DNA of 64,000 nt. It comes from Siphonodentalium dalli. Its lineage: Eukaryota; Mollusca; Scaphopoda; Gadilida; Siphonodentaliidae. The stretch covers positions 25,307,141 to 25,371,140 of the forward strand of contig CP136065.1 of the NCBI GenBank assembly GCA_032622095.1, read 5' to 3'. The position numbers were made by a program, and so were the translations under genes. This document shows positions 1 to 11,196 of this stretch, in pieces. Numbering within the stretch: the stretch's first letter is position 1; every line of letters begins with the position of its first letter. The notes under the pieces are model-generated. The model had not been told where the DNA came from, did not search any database, and saw only the letters and a program-made list of their open reading frames with translations.

Positions 1-59
1 AAGAACCGTAGGTCTGTGTTTTACCTCGCGGTATGACAAATATGTTCAATATTAAGAAA

Positions 60-257
60 AAATTATTAAAAAAATAAAAAAAAATTGTTATAGAATGTAA
101 GAAAAATTCAGAAAAAATGATAAAGAATGTAAGAAAAATTTATTCAAAAAATGTTAGGCCAATGCATTCTCTTATGGTTGACTCGTATATATAAGAGAAT
201 GCATTGGCACAGGGTCTTTAATCCTGCGCCAGCGCAGCTCCCATCATGAAAGGGTTA
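60..257. mobile_element. E-type MITE remnant (E0), chimeric
   Basis: The right end (CATCATGAAAGGGTTAA, 241-257) is the E-family terminus with its TTAA. The A/T-rich left part, with GAATGTAAGAAAAA motifs, resembles the interior of A elements. One shortened hairpin cassette lies at about 159-215. The left terminus is missing. Confidence 0.6.
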
Positions 258-812
258 ACCTACATGCAGGTTACTTGGTTTGTTTTTAGTTAACCCATTC
301 TTCGGTCTTGCAGGAAAACAATTGTTCATCCTACTTTTTAGGTCAGATTATTTTTTTATAGTGCCTTGATATACGGTTTTGATAACAATCTATGCCATAA
401 TATATGATTAAAATACTATAATTCATCACTATTTGAAACATCTGAACCTCAGAAGATGCCCATAGAGAAATAGAAAACAGGTGAATAATAGAAAGATTAC
501 CCCCGTTTTGACTCCCAGAATACAACAGAATTCAAACAAAAAATGTATTCTCAATGAAAGGGGAATAACTCTTTCTTTAATATTTAGAGTTATCCCCCCC
601 CCCCCCCTCAATTGAAAATAATACAATCTGATTTACAATCGAGATGAACAAAACACGTTAGTAACTCAACAAAAACAACATGTTCACAGTTTATTACACC
701 GGGATAAGTTGGTAATACAATGTTTCGGAGCTTCCTCTTTCAAATGGTATATAATATGGCATATATTGTATATATTGTGATCTGGGGGTTCGAAAATTAA
801 GTGGGAATTTAA
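258..812. other. Intergenic, upstream of DCUN1D3
   Basis: No gene is visible. It holds a GGGGAATAACTC / GAGTTATCCCC hairpin ending in a long C run (about 559-608) and AT-rich DNA. The promoter or first non-coding exon of the next gene may lie here or further upstream, but no clear core promoter was seen. Confidence 0.4.
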
Positions 813-834
813 TTATTTCCTTTTATTCTTCCAG
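813..834 (+). other. Probable 3' splice site in the DCUN1D3 5' UTR
   Basis: A pyrimidine-rich tract (TTTCCTTTTATTCTTCCAG) ends in AG at 833-834, 32 nt before the start codon. This is the expected form of an intron acceptor that separates a non-coding first exon from a single coding exon. It is an inference; RNA reads would settle it. Confidence 0.55.
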
Positions 835-866
835 GCGTGAGAATTATCTGCAATTACTAGTATCAG

Positions 867-1745
867 ATGGGGAAGTGTTATTCCTGCTGTGACGTCCCCA
901 CTGGAGTAACTGGACGCCCTCCAAACTCATCGTCAACCCAGAATCGAGGAAATGGCTTATTTTCTGCTCAAAGCAAAGATCCTAGGACTGTTTATTTAGC
1001 TTCCGATTACAATCAGTCTGGAGCTGGCCAACAAGTCACTTCCGACAAGAAAATGTTCACTCAGTACCCAAAGCTGCCTCCAATTAAAAAAACAAGCAAC
1101 GGAGAACCTAAGCGACCGTCTTTAGTGTCAAGAGAATATTCCGAGTCTAAGATTCAGGCTCTCTTTGACCATTATAAGGAATCTGATGATGATGTTATTT
1201 TAGCCGACGGCATTGAATCATTTTGCAGTGATTTGGATGTGAAACCTGATGAATTTATTGTGTTAGTTCTAGCCTGGAAATTCAATGCTGAGACGATGTG
1301 TCGATTCACGAAAGAAGAATTTGTTGATGGCTGCAAACAGCTCAAAGTTGACTCAATAAAAGGTATACAATCCAAATTTCCTGAGTTTTATCAGGACGCT
1401 GAAAACAAACAATCATTTAAGGATTTCTATCGCTGGGCGTACAAATTTGGCCTTGACCCTGAAAGTGGACAAAGGACTTTGCCGACAGACATGGCTGTTA
1501 GTTTATGGAAGCTCATTTTTTCACAGAAAGAACCGCAGACGTTAGAGTCTTGGATTATTTTCCTGGAGAAGCATCCATCCATTCGAGGCATTCCAAAAGA
1601 TACTTGGGACATGTTTTTGAATTTCATTGATCAAGTTGGTGATGACCTAAGTGGCTATGATGACACAGAAGCTTGGCCTAGCTTGCTCGATGATTTTGTT
1701 GAATATGAGAATGACAGGAGAAACCAGAATGTGACAGCGGATTGA
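867..1745 (+). CDS. DCUN1D3: DCN1-like protein 3, cullin neddylation co-E3
   Basis: The protein has 292 residues in one exon. It starts MGKCYSCC: Gly2 followed by cysteines, the N-myristoylation and palmitoylation pattern that anchors DCUN1D3 at membranes. Residues 20-88 are low complexity. The PONY/DCUN1 domain occupies about 90-282, with GIESFCSDLDVKPDEF (115-130), LAWKFNAETMCRFTKEEF (135-152), DTWDMFLNF (245-253) and EAWPSLLDDFVEY (268-280). The last two lie in the region that contacts the cullin WHB surface. The family recruits NEDD8-loaded UBE2M or UBE2F to cullin-RBX complexes and so promotes cullin neddylation. Length and domain order match animal DCUN1D3. An in-frame TAG at 858-860 brackets the ATG, and the stop is TGA. 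An uninterrupted coding exon is also usual for this paralogue. Confidence 0.96.
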   Translation: MGKCYSCCDVPTGVTGRPPNSSSTQNRGNGLFSAQSKDPRTVYLASDYNQSGAGQQVTSDKKMFTQYPKLPPIKKTSNGEPKRPSLVSREYSESKIQALFDHYKESDDDVILADGIESFCSDLDVKPDEFIVLVLAWKFNAETMCRFTKEEFVDGCKQLKVDSIKGIQSKFPEFYQDAENKQSFKDFYRWAYKFGLDPESGQRTLPTDMAVSLWKLIFSQKEPQTLESWIIFLEKHPSIRGIPKDTWDMFLNFIDQVGDDLSGYDDTEAWPSLLDDFVEYENDRRNQNVTAD

Positions 1746-1848
1746 CCAATCATATATAGACCCTAGGTTATCACTCGCTCCTTGCTCATCTCTAATCTCT
1801 CGGTATGCAGTGCACGAAGTATCCCACAGAAGTGCGGAATGTAAACAT

Positions 1849-2316
1849 TAGGCCAAAATAAAAAGACCTGTGTTTCTGGTGACCCACCCGATCCTATTCC
1901 TCCCCCGACCATTTTCATTTTATTGATTAGGCAAAATTAGTACGCATCCGATTTTATTTTTCGTGTAAACTGATTCATTTCCGTGTAAAACGGATACATC
2001 GCGTTTTCTGTTAAACAGGAAATTATACCACACTTCAATTACATGTAGGTCACAGCCGAATCAAACTGATTTTTTCATGTTTTATTCAATAAAACAATAA
2101 ATTGGACTATATTCTAATATTATGTACTTAGTTTTATTATTTAATAGAACATTAAAAACAAGGAGAAGCAGTCTGGGGGGGGGGGGGTATTTATTTTGAG
2201 CAAAGTTAAAAATAAAATGAAAAATAAAATAAAATGAAAAGACTCCCCCGCCCCCACCCGCCTTTATTTTTTTCTTGCATGTCACCAGAAACAGGTATAT
2301 ATATTTTTTGGCCTTA
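1849..2316. mobile_element. TIR element T next to DCUN1D3
   Basis: The left end (TAGGCCAAAATAAAAAGACC, then CTGTGTTTCTGGTGACC) is repeated inverted at 2276-2316 (TGTCACCAGAAACAGG ... TTTTTGGCC). The interior has a G run (about 2174-2187) and C-rich stretches. There is no coding content, and the superfamily is not assigned. Confidence 0.6.
1857..1862 (+). terminator. Candidate poly(A) signal of DCUN1D3
   Basis: AATAAA lies 112 nt after the stop codon. It sits inside the left inverted repeat of the transposon remnant that begins here, so the element may supply the mRNA 3' end. Confidence 0.5.
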
Positions 2317-3069
2317 AAATGGTTAATTCAAAATTATAGTTGATCATTATTGATATAAATGTCATACAATACTGGTAAAGAATAAATTGAAACACGACAA
2401 TGAAGAAACACAATGCAATTTAGAAATTCAATTAGAATGACTGTTATCGCAGCTGTCTGTCTGATATTTCTGTACAGTCTACCATTGGCTCAATACCTGG
2501 CCTTATCTTCTCAGACATCTGCCTCTTTTATCTATATTCGCTGTGAATCTCATAATTTTCATCGAATCGAACCTCAAATTTATACAATCTTCACAGTAAT
2601 TTCAAATTAAATGAAAACTTTTGCATGTTTTCACATCAAATCAAATCTCGAACTTTCGCAGGAGCCAATTGCAAGGGTTCTTGGGATGAACAACTTTCTA
2701 TGCGATTGCCTTCCAGGGACATGGTGAAAGGGGGTGGGGGGTATCTCACCCCCACCCCAACTTTTGTCACAATGTTCAATGGTTGGAAATGTCTTGCCTG
2801 ACACAACATCAGTTGGAAATTTCACGCCAAAAATACTATTGATATTGTACCCATAGTTTGATTTTCCAATCAGTATTTAGTGGGAAATATGTTGTTTTAA
2901 CATTTAGACTAACAGTCACATATTTACCTACCTTCAGTCATGGATTGAAATGGTTGCCTGTTGAAAAAATTGCAACCTCAGATGGGTGTCAGTTTGGAAA
3001 TTTCCGACCATTGAAAATTCGGAAAGCTTGAGGTACATGTACTAGTTGGAAAATTCCAATCTTCACTGG
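2317..3069. other. Intergenic, no gene seen
   Basis: No supported coding sequence. It contains repeated GTTGGAAATTT / GGAAATTTCC motifs (about 2790-3055), also present near 17060-17130, so a further low-copy repeat is likely. Confidence 0.4.
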
Positions 3070-3445
3070 TTAACCCTTTACCCAACAGAACGGCCCTGTG
3101 CCAATGCATTCTCTTATATATGCGAGTCGACCATAGGTCGCCTCGCATATATAAGAGCATGCATTGGCTTAACACATATTAAAAATGATAAAATTGTCAA
3201 GAATGTAGAAAAATATTATAAATATTTGTTTAGGCCAATGCATTCTCTTATATATGCGAGGCGACCTATGGTCGACTCGCATATATAAGAGAATGCATTG
3301 GCACAGGGCATAACTGTAACCATCACAATGTGGTCAATGAACCGGTTCCAATTATATCCATATTTGTATGGTGTTATTGAGACAGACCGAAGATATTTTA
3401 GGCTGTTGAAGCTTTATCTGGGCGTTTTTTGGGGTAAAGGGTTAA
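3070..3445 (+). mobile_element. A-family MITE (A1), TTAA-flanked
   Basis: The termini are TTAACCCTTTACCCAACA and a diverged GGGTAAAGGGTTAA, both flanked by TTAA, as expected of piggyBac-type elements. Two copies of the 67-bp hairpin cassette (3101-3167 and 3235-3301) lie in opposite orientation around an A/T-rich spacer. A unique right portion (CACAATGTGGTCAA ... GACAGACCGAAGATA) follows. No transposase. Confidence 0.85.
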
Positions 3446-3613
3446 TATGCCCCAGCACATGCCGGTTCTTTTGTCAGTCTCTTGAGAAATAGTTTACCAC
3501 TGTTGAATACTGTCTAAAATTATATAGGCTTTGATACCTGTACTTACCTGTAAGCTATGCCTCAAACTGCTCATGGAAACACTAACTACTTTGGAGCTAG
3601 AAAATTCTTGTAA

Positions 3614-3957
3614 TATGTGACCCGCCATATCAAATCCAGTCGGAAGTCGGGATTTTTTTACCCTGTGCCAATGCATTCTCTTATATATGCGAGTCGACCA
3701 TAGGTTGCCTCGCATATAGAAGAGAATGCATTGGCCTAACAATTTTTTTTCATTTTTTTTAAATAAATGTTTCTGACAATTTTTAGGACATAAAATAAAA
3801 AACATCCATTACCCTGAAGGGAGCCCCACGTATATATAGAAGCATATAGAAGAGTGTCGTCTGCTCATGTTTGTCTGGGGCTCTGTATGAGAGAATGCAT
3901 TGGCACAGGGTAAAAAAATCCCGAATTCCGACTGGATTTGATATGGCGGGTCACATA
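3614..3957 (+). mobile_element. B-family MITE (B1)
   Basis: Inverted termini of about 40 bp (TGACCCGCCATATCAAATCC and its complement) bound one full hairpin cassette (about 3668-3734), a spacer with TTTTTAGGACATAAAATAAA and a GGAGCCCCAC/GGGGCTCTG hairpin, and only the last part of the second cassette (about 3890). TSD not resolved. Confidence 0.85.
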
Positions 3958-4481
3958 TGTCCAATATCGTAGGGATTGTCAGTTACAACTCCTTGTTCTA
4001 GAGCTCCTAGTGTGACTGCACTGTATGAACACATTGGGGCCAAATAAAAAAAATATATCACAAAGTGATTTATATAGGTTCGTCATTGGTACCAATGTGT
4101 TATACACATAAAAAAAATGTGATATACATATCAAAAAATGAAGATTATTCCTTATCTCAGTAAAAATATCAACATGAAAATCCATTTTGGGTACATACAT
4201 CGTTAAATAACGTGCTGCCATAAATATAAGCAGATGACAGATAATACAATTACAGAATGAGGGAAATTGAAGGGAAATATTCAGATAATCAGTTCAACAA
4301 ACGGTCGTTTGTGGACCTTATTATCTGAACATTTCATGAGGGAACTACTCGTCAATGAGTAAAGAAAGGATTAATCACATTAGGATTTTGGAAACTCAAA
4401 CAAAACTCCGAAAAACTTATTTTTGGTTTGTTCATGCCTGTAAAATATTTAACCCTGATAGAATCTGTAATGCCTGTGATA
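3958..4481. other. Intergenic with one diverged J-type monomer
   Basis: No gene. Positions 4262-4372 (CAGATAATCAGTTCAAC ... ACTACTCGTCAATGAG) resemble the monomer of the tandem array at 28.5-29.1 kb, so a solitary copy of the same unit is present. Confidence 0.5.
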
Positions 4482-4774
4482 TACAGTAATGCCCTAAATA
4501 ATCGACTCCTTAGCCACAGCAGAATTATGGGTAATTTTTCAGGATTTAGTCCGAAATATGGCTTGTTGCCATTCATCGGAAAGCTCTCAGTGAGAGCTTT
4601 CTGATGAATGGCAACAAGCCATATTTCCGACTAAATCCTGAAAAATTACCCATAATTCTGCTGTGCAGAGAGATTTCCGATGAATGGCAACAAGCCATAT
4701 TTCCGACTAAATCCTGAAAAATTACCCATAATTCTGCTGTGGATAAGAAGTGGATTATTTAGGGCATTACTGTA
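4482..4774. mobile_element. C-family palindromic MITE (C1), duplicated right arm
   Basis: The ends are TACAGTAATGCCCTAAATAA and its complement, flanked by TA, the pattern of Tc1/mariner-derived MITEs. The element is a near-perfect inverted repeat. About 75 bp of the right arm is present twice in tandem (about 4592-4672 and 4674-4742). Confidence 0.85.
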
Positions 4775-5163
4775 AGTAGTACAAAGTTACTACAAATGGT
4801 GCACTACTATTATGTCAACATATTATGCTTACGCAAAACTTTCTTGCATGTAGTTTCCATTAGGGTTTTAAAGATGTATTCATGGTTTCAGAACTCCAGT
4901 TACAACAACAATAAGACACAAAATTTCACTGAAAAATTTTGAAAACCAAATGTGACTTATAAACTAGACCCATATGTACACATGTACACCAATTAATGTC
5001 ATATTGTTATTGGAAAGTTAACAAAATCATTATTACTGTCCCTCTGAAATATTGAACTATATGAAATAAATTCATAGAATATTTAATATCAAACGAGATG
5101 TTGTTTTTAGTTGGCACTTCTTTTTCAAAAGTCTTATGTGTATTATTCACTTACATGTACGTG
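4775..5163. other. Intergenic, nothing recognised
   Basis: AT-rich sequence without coding signal or recognisable repeat. Confidence 0.3.
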
Positions 5164-5427
5164 TACAGTAATGCCCTAATTAATAGACTCCATAACCACA
5201 GCAGAATTATGGGTAACTTTTCAGGATTTAGTCGGAAACATGGCTTGTTGCCATTCATTGGAAAGCTCTCGGGGAGAGCTTTCCGATGAATGGCAACAAG
5301 CCATATTTCCGACTAAATGGGAGAGCTTTCCGATGAATGGCAACAAGCCATATATCCGACTAAATCCTGAAAAGTTACCCATAATTCTGCTGCTGTTATG
5401 GAGTCGATTAATTAGGGCATTACTGTA
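5164..5427. mobile_element. C-family palindromic MITE (C2)
   Basis: Same TA-flanked ends as C1. A segment of the right arm starting GGGAGAGCTTTCCGATGAAT is partly duplicated, with breakpoints different from those in C1. Confidence 0.85.
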
Positions 5428-5474
5428 TATAATCTTAATGAGAAGTGAAAAGGTTTCATAAACAGGCCTTGAAA

Positions 5475-5896
5475 TAGTGTGTCTGTCATTTGCAGAATGA
5501 GGTCCCCAGAGGGTGAATTTAGTAACACTATCCTGCATAGCGGGCTAGCATCATTAAATTCACCCTCTGTGGACCTCATTCTGCTTAACTCCAACTGCTA
5601 TGGGAGACCAAGGATCAGAATGAAGTTCCCCAGTTGAAGTTGGTGATGTTCACCCATTAGTCACCTCGATTATGCATTTTATCTTCTGCAAATTAGGGTA
5701 TATAGAAACTGAAAAGACGGGGGGAAGTAACTAAAAACAATGTTAATTTTAGACTTTAGATACTTCCCAGAAGATGAATCCTAAGCAGAATGAGGTCCCC
5801 AGAGGGTGAATTTGGTGACGCTAGCCAACTTTGCGGGATAGCCTCCCTAAATTCACCCTCTGAGGACCTCATTCTGCAAATGACAGACACACAATC
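5475..5896. mobile_element. D-family composite palindrome (D1-D2)
   Basis: Two roughly 93-bp palindromes built on GCAGAATGAGGTCCCCAGAG and GGTGAATTTAGT (5492-5584 and 5787-5880) face each other. The outer flanks GTGTGTCTGTCATTT and AAATGACAGACACAC are inverted copies, so the whole 420 bp forms one inverted-repeat element. Confidence 0.75.
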
Positions 5897-6285
5897 TCAT
5901 GGCTTGTACATAATAATGGCCTGGAGCCTGGAATACTTCTTTAAAACTGCATATTTCATCATCAAGTATCAACTATTCCTGTTACCTGTATATGGCACTT
6001 TATTTTTGCAATAGAAATTATTCAATATCAACTAACACTGTAGAAACAGGTATTAACATTAGTATACCCATTCAATTCATCCAATTCTGCACATAAATGT
6101 TTCTCAAGCACATATATTCATAGTTAAAATTATCGAAATGACGGGAATTAAATTTATGCAATATTATTTTTAAAAATCATAGGATTAGGCGACACTAATT
6201 TATTTAGTTGGTTCATGAACTCACTGACAACATTTGTATCGAAATTGAAAAAACAAATTAACTTTTTTGTGTGCATTGTGTCATT
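5897..6285. other. Intergenic, nothing recognised
   Basis: AT-rich DNA between D and A elements. No coding signal. Confidence 0.3.
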
Positions 6286-6685
6286 TTAACCCTTTACCCA
6301 ACAGAAGGGCCCTGTGCCAATGCATTCTCTTATATATGCGAGTCGACCATAGGTCGCCTCGCATATATAAGAGAATGCATTGGATTAACACATTAAAAAT
6401 TATAAAATTGTTAAAGAATGTAAGAAAAAATGGTAAAAAGTGTTAAAAAAAGATTTTTTTTAGGCCAATGCATTCTCTTATATATGCGAGGCGACCTATG
6501 GTCGACTCGCATATATAAGAGAATGCATTGGCACAGGGCATAACTGTAACTATCACAATGTGGTCAAGGAGCCTGTTCCAATGATATCCATATGTGTATG
6601 GTTCTATTGAGACAGACCGAAGATAGTTTAGGCTGTTGAAGCTTTATTTGGCCGGTTTTGGCCGGTTTGTTGGGTAAAGGGTTAA
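6286..6685 (+). mobile_element. A-family MITE (A2)
   Basis: A 400-bp copy with TTAA at both ends and perfect TTAACCCTTTACCCAACA/complement termini. It has two full hairpin cassettes (about 6318-6384 and 6465-6531). One of the best preserved copies. Confidence 0.9.
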
Positions 6686-7024
6686 GTAAGACTTCTCACC
6701 AAAAATGTTCTAGCAATCATAATAGCTTTGGGAATTGAGATATTAATGTGTTGGATTTATTTATTTATAATCGTAAAAAATTACTTCATGGGAATATTTG
6801 AGATTTGCATTCATCAGGATCGTTTTGAATAATCGCCAATCGGAATGTCAAGTTTTACCTGCCCGGGGTGTTAAAAAGAAATTTGCTCAATCAAGATATT
6901 TTTTTCTATGAAGTTCGTAGACCAACTAATAAAATTACTGTGGTCAGCAAAATTATCGCTCACGGCTTGATTAATATAACTTTATGGTGCTACTATGATC
7001 TCATCTCACCTGTGAAATACATAA

Positions 7025-7457
7025 ATGTGACCCGCCATATCAAATCCAGTCGTAAGTCGGGATTTTTTTTACCCTGTGCCAATGCATTCTCTTATATATA
7101 CGAGTCAACCATAGGTCGCCTCTCATATATAAGAGAATGCATTGGCCTAACAATTTTTTATCATTTTTTTTAAATAAATGTTTCTTACAATTTTTAGGAC
7201 ATAAAATAAAAAACATCCATTACCCTGCAGGGAGCCCCACACATATATAGAAGAGTGTCTGGGGCTCTGTATGGGTGAAATTATAAAATTGTTAAAGAAT
7301 ACAAGAAAAAATTATTAAAATTGTAAAAACTTGTTAGGCCAATGCATGCTCTTATGTATGCGAGGCGACCTATGGTCGACTCGCATATATAAGAGAATGC
7401 ATTGGCACAGGGTTAAAAAAAATCCCGACTTACGACTGGATTTGATATGGCGGGTCA
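7025..7457 (+). mobile_element. B-family MITE (B2)
   Basis: Complete copy with both TGACCCGCCATATC termini and two hairpin cassettes (about 7080-7146 and 7339-7405). TAAATG occurs on both outer sides and may be a target duplication. Confidence 0.88.
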
Positions 7458-8575
7458 TAAATGTTTTCACCCTAGTGTGGGTTTCTGAGATCTGTATTCA
7501 AGGCGAGCTATGTTTTCTTGGTAATATATCTACAGTCCGGAGGATGAGCATAAGTCAGGATACAGTAAGCCTTGAATATCAATCTCGGTTAAAACCCAAT
7601 CCTGCCACTCTTTGTCCTGAAGAAGTTATACATTTAACAAAAACGCTAGAACAGAAAGAATATTTGCAGTAATTGAGTTCCTCCCTGGAGGTTTATCGTT
7701 GGTAAAAAATTACTGTGTAAAACAGAATGCATCTTTAAAATCGCATCTATCATTCCATAGCTGGCAGCAATTCTATTCCATTTTCCAGGAATAACATCTA
7801 GACTATTAGTAAACTGTTAGATTCTAAATGCTGAATTTGACAAAATAATGCCATAGCTACTACATATACCAGTTTGAAATTTGCAGTATGGATGTGACCA
7901 TAATCCTTAACCTCTCCGCTGTATACGGACGTAAAAGTGCACGCCGTCTGCTATATGGTCTGTAGGTACTACGGACCTACTTCAGCACACTAGCAGTAGG
8001 CCACTATACATAACTGAACACTCAGAGATTGGTGCATCGGAATAACTGTATATCAAAGTTTCAAACAGTGTATGATGTTCCACGATTATGAACGAGAATA
8101 GCCTTTCAACTGAGTCACTTTTATGGTTCTTGTGATATTCCTGTTATATTTTCCCACTGGAAAATGGCAATAGCGTCAACAGCTCAGCACACGACGTCAT
8201 AACGTCATTTAGCAGCGAAGAGGTTATAAAAATCACTCATATCAATCATCAAAATGTATTTTAGAAAACTTGAGTACCTATTTTCCTTCTTTTTTTCAAA
8301 GATTGCAGAAATATTTTTGTAATTCACTTTATAAATTAAAAAAAAATTCAATTTTTATTTGCATTTCTGAATTAATCACAATTCATTTGACTTTATATCA
8401 TGCTATTTCACTAACATTGTCAAATAATTCATCAGGAATAAGAGGTACATCACGTTATTTCTTGTTAATGGTTAAATGAATGTGGTCCCCACGTGACCAA
8501 TGTTTGAAACCTTACTTGATTATCTCTTCCATAGCTATATCAAGATTCTGAACTCAGTCCATTGAAGGATGGACA
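7458..8575. other. Intergenic, no firm gene
   Basis: A short open frame at 7539-7672 follows an AG preceded by a weak pyrimidine tract and could be a terminal exon, but nothing identifies it. The remainder is AT-rich without recognised features. Confidence 0.3.
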
Positions 8576-8792
8576 TACAGTAATGCCCTAAATAATCGAC
8601 TCCTTAACCACAGCAGAATTATGGGTAATTTTTCAGGATGTAGTTGGAAATATGGCTTGTTGCCATTCATCGGAAAGCTCTCAGTGAGAGCTTTCTGACG
8701 AATGGCAACAAGCCATATTTCCGACTAAATCCTGAAAAATGACCCATAATTCTTCTGTGGTTAAGGAGTCAATTATTTAGGGCATTACTGTA
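8576..8792. mobile_element. C-family palindromic MITE (C3)
   Basis: A simple two-arm copy of about 217 bp, ends TACAGTAATGCCC ... GGGCATTACTGTA, flanked by TA. Confidence 0.88.
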
Positions 8793-8880
8793 TATCAGGG
8801 CCAGGAATCTAAGTCATAATTTACTACAAAATGGTGGCAAGGTGTCTCACGTCAAAGTTATTATTCATCGTATTCTTCAC

Positions 8881-9280
8881 TTAACCCTTTACCCAACAAA
8901 CCGACCAAAACCGGCCAAATAAAGCTTCAACAGCCTAAAATATCTTCGGTCTGTCTCAATAGAACCATACAAATATGGATATCATTGGAACCGGCTCCTT
9001 GACCACATTGTGATAGTTACAGTTATGCCCTGTGCCAATGCATTCTCTTATATATGCGAGTCGACCATAGGTCGCCTCGCATATATAAGAGAATGCATTG
9101 GCCTAAAAAAAATCTTTTTTTAACACTTTTTACCATTTTTTCTTACATTCTTTAACAATTTTATAATTTTTAATGTGTTAAGCCAATGCATTCTCTTATA
9201 TATGCGAGGCGACCTATGGTCGACTCGCATATATAAGAGAATGCATTGGCACAGGGCCCTTCTGTTGGGTAAAGGGTTAT
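8881..9280 (-). mobile_element. A-family MITE (A3), reverse orientation
   Basis: Both TIRs and two hairpin cassettes are intact. The left flank is TTAA. The right flank reads TTAT, either a point change or a non-canonical target. Confidence 0.88.
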
Positions 9281-10284
9281 ATAATTAACTCAACCAAAAA
9301 CGATAGCAAAGACAAAAGCAAACAATGCACTCTGTTCAAGACTAAATCCCATGTTTTTCCCATTTTTTATGGAAAGGTGATGATGTTTTATTCACACAAT
9401 AATTAGGTTACAATAAAGCAACAATAATATATCAAAAATCAAGTGTAATTATTGTGAGGGAGTGGCATAACCAGGATTGGCTGTGCTATACTCCTCATCA
9501 TATGCCACAATTTAGGATCTCGATGATTCAGATTTCGTACTTTAGTACTCTGGTGGTTCCTGTATTATTTGTAATAAGGTGTGTGTTCTTTGTCGATATC
9601 GGTGGAGACTTAAGCCTTGCCTTGGTTTAACTTACTTTTTTTTGGAATTATCTCCTAAAGTTTCTCGAAGAATCACAGTAATATCTGTGCTAGAATCTGT
9701 TGCAGCACTAGTGAAACTAATTGATGGCAATGCCACGTTAGATGAAGCCATGTTCTTGAGAAAATAAGGTACATAAACTATAAAGTAGAAGGAAATCAAG
9801 ATCTTGGAGAACGAGTATAAACAGATTTTATAAACAGATTTTCACAAATATATCATGCTATATCTTCATGAAACAAATTTGTTCGATATCTGGTTATCTA
9901 GCCTGATACATGTAGCTTACTGATATATTGGGGAAATTTAGAAAAAAACAAATGTTGAAATGGCCAGGCGTGATATATTGACACCTTTTTCAGGCAAATT
10001 ATGACGCAGGTTCTCGGCCCTGATTATGAAGAATAAAGATGATTGTTTCTCTGACTTGGTGCAATGAAGCCATATCCAAGAAAAGATTATTATGTTGTGA
10101 AGTCAACAATTTATTTATTCCATACCCATTGACGAGAGGCTAGTGCATTGAATATAATCCCAAACACTGAAAACATGTTATTGTTTACCAATCTCAAACT
10201 TTCAAATTAGCTCTGACCTTTTATGTAGTTCAGACTTGTATTCCACTTGTTGGAGATGCAAATATTGCTAGAAATTCCATTGAA
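9281..10284. other. Intergenic, no firm gene
   Basis: A short open frame ends at 9764 after a pyrimidine-rich AG (about 9660). It cannot be assigned. Nothing else was recognised. Confidence 0.3.
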
Positions 10285-10489
10285 TACAGTAATGCCCTAA
10301 GTAATCGACCCCTTAACCACAGCATAATTATGGGTAACTTTTCAGGATTTAGTCGGAAATATGGCTTGTTGCCACTCTCACTGAGAGCTTTCCGATGAAT
10401 GGCAATAAGCCATATTTCCGACTAAATCCTGAAAAGTTACCCATAATTCTGCTGTGGTTAAAGTGTCGATTACTTAGGGCATTACTGTA
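10285..10489. mobile_element. C-family palindromic MITE (C4)
   Basis: TA-flanked inverted repeat. The left arm has lost about 15 bp near the tip (CATTCATCGGAAAG is missing), so the hairpin tip is asymmetric. Confidence 0.85.
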
Positions 10490-10575
10490 TAAGAGAATGC
10501 ATTGGCACAGGGGTTTTATAAGAGAATGCATTGGCACAGGGGTTTTATAAGAGAATGCATTGGCACAGGGTTTTC
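10488..10575 (+). repeat. 29-bp tandem repeat of a half hairpin cassette
   Basis: Three consecutive units of TATAAGAGAATGCATTGGCA followed by CAGGGGTTT. The unit is the 3' arm of the A/B/E hairpin cassette, amplified directly against the end of C4. Confidence 0.85.
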
Positions 10576-10786
10576 AGGGGTTTTGCATAATTTCAGTAAG
10601 CTCCAGTCATGGTAGTGTAAAGAATGTTTAGGAAATATTTGCCACATTTGTTTGTGGCAACTTTGTGCACAGAATATGTGTTACATGCGCTTCCATTTTA
10701 GAACTCTTTTATTTTATTGATGAAATTGAGAATGTTACGTCATATTTATCTTAAACAGGACTCGGTAGATTTAGCAGTTACTTAAT

Positions 10787-11034
10787 TTAACCCTTCCATG
10801 ACTTGAGCTTCCTGAAATTTTACGAAAACCCTGTGCCAGTGCTTTCTCTAATATATGCGAGTCTCCCAAAGGGAGCCTCGCATATATAAGAGAATTCATT
10901 GGCCTAACAATATTTACCTTGACCTTGTAAGCCAGTGCATTCTCTTATATATGGGAGACTCGCATATATAAGAGAAAGCACTGGCACAGGATATTTAATG
11001 CTTCACCAGCGTGCTCCTGTCATGAAAGGGTTAA
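10787..11034 (+). mobile_element. E-family MITE (E1), TTAA-flanked
   Basis: The ends are TTAACCCTTCCATGAC and GTCATGAAAGGGTTAA, with TTAA on both sides. Two hairpin cassettes carry the E-type tip (CTCCC-AAA-GGGAG in the first), and the second is shortened. The spacer contains ATTTACCTTGACCTTGTA. Confidence 0.85.
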
Positions 11035-11196
11035 AGGCCTCCAAACATGGTCACATGATTATACTATTCTGGTGTACAAATGGCAGTTTTTATTACACAC
11101 CTATAGGTGATTTATAAGGATTTCTCAGTAAATTAAATTTGAGCTGTCACACCTGTGAAATGCATTCCCCATGACGGCATGTTCATATTGACAACT

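Noticed and set aside
7539-7672. Possible terminal coding exon after an AG acceptor
   Set aside because: 45 codons with no recognisable similarity and a weak pyrimidine tract; not enough to call a gene.
9660-9764. Possible short terminal exon (SRRITVISVLESVAALVKL frame)
   Set aside because: Only about 35 codons, with no recognisable family or neighbouring exon.
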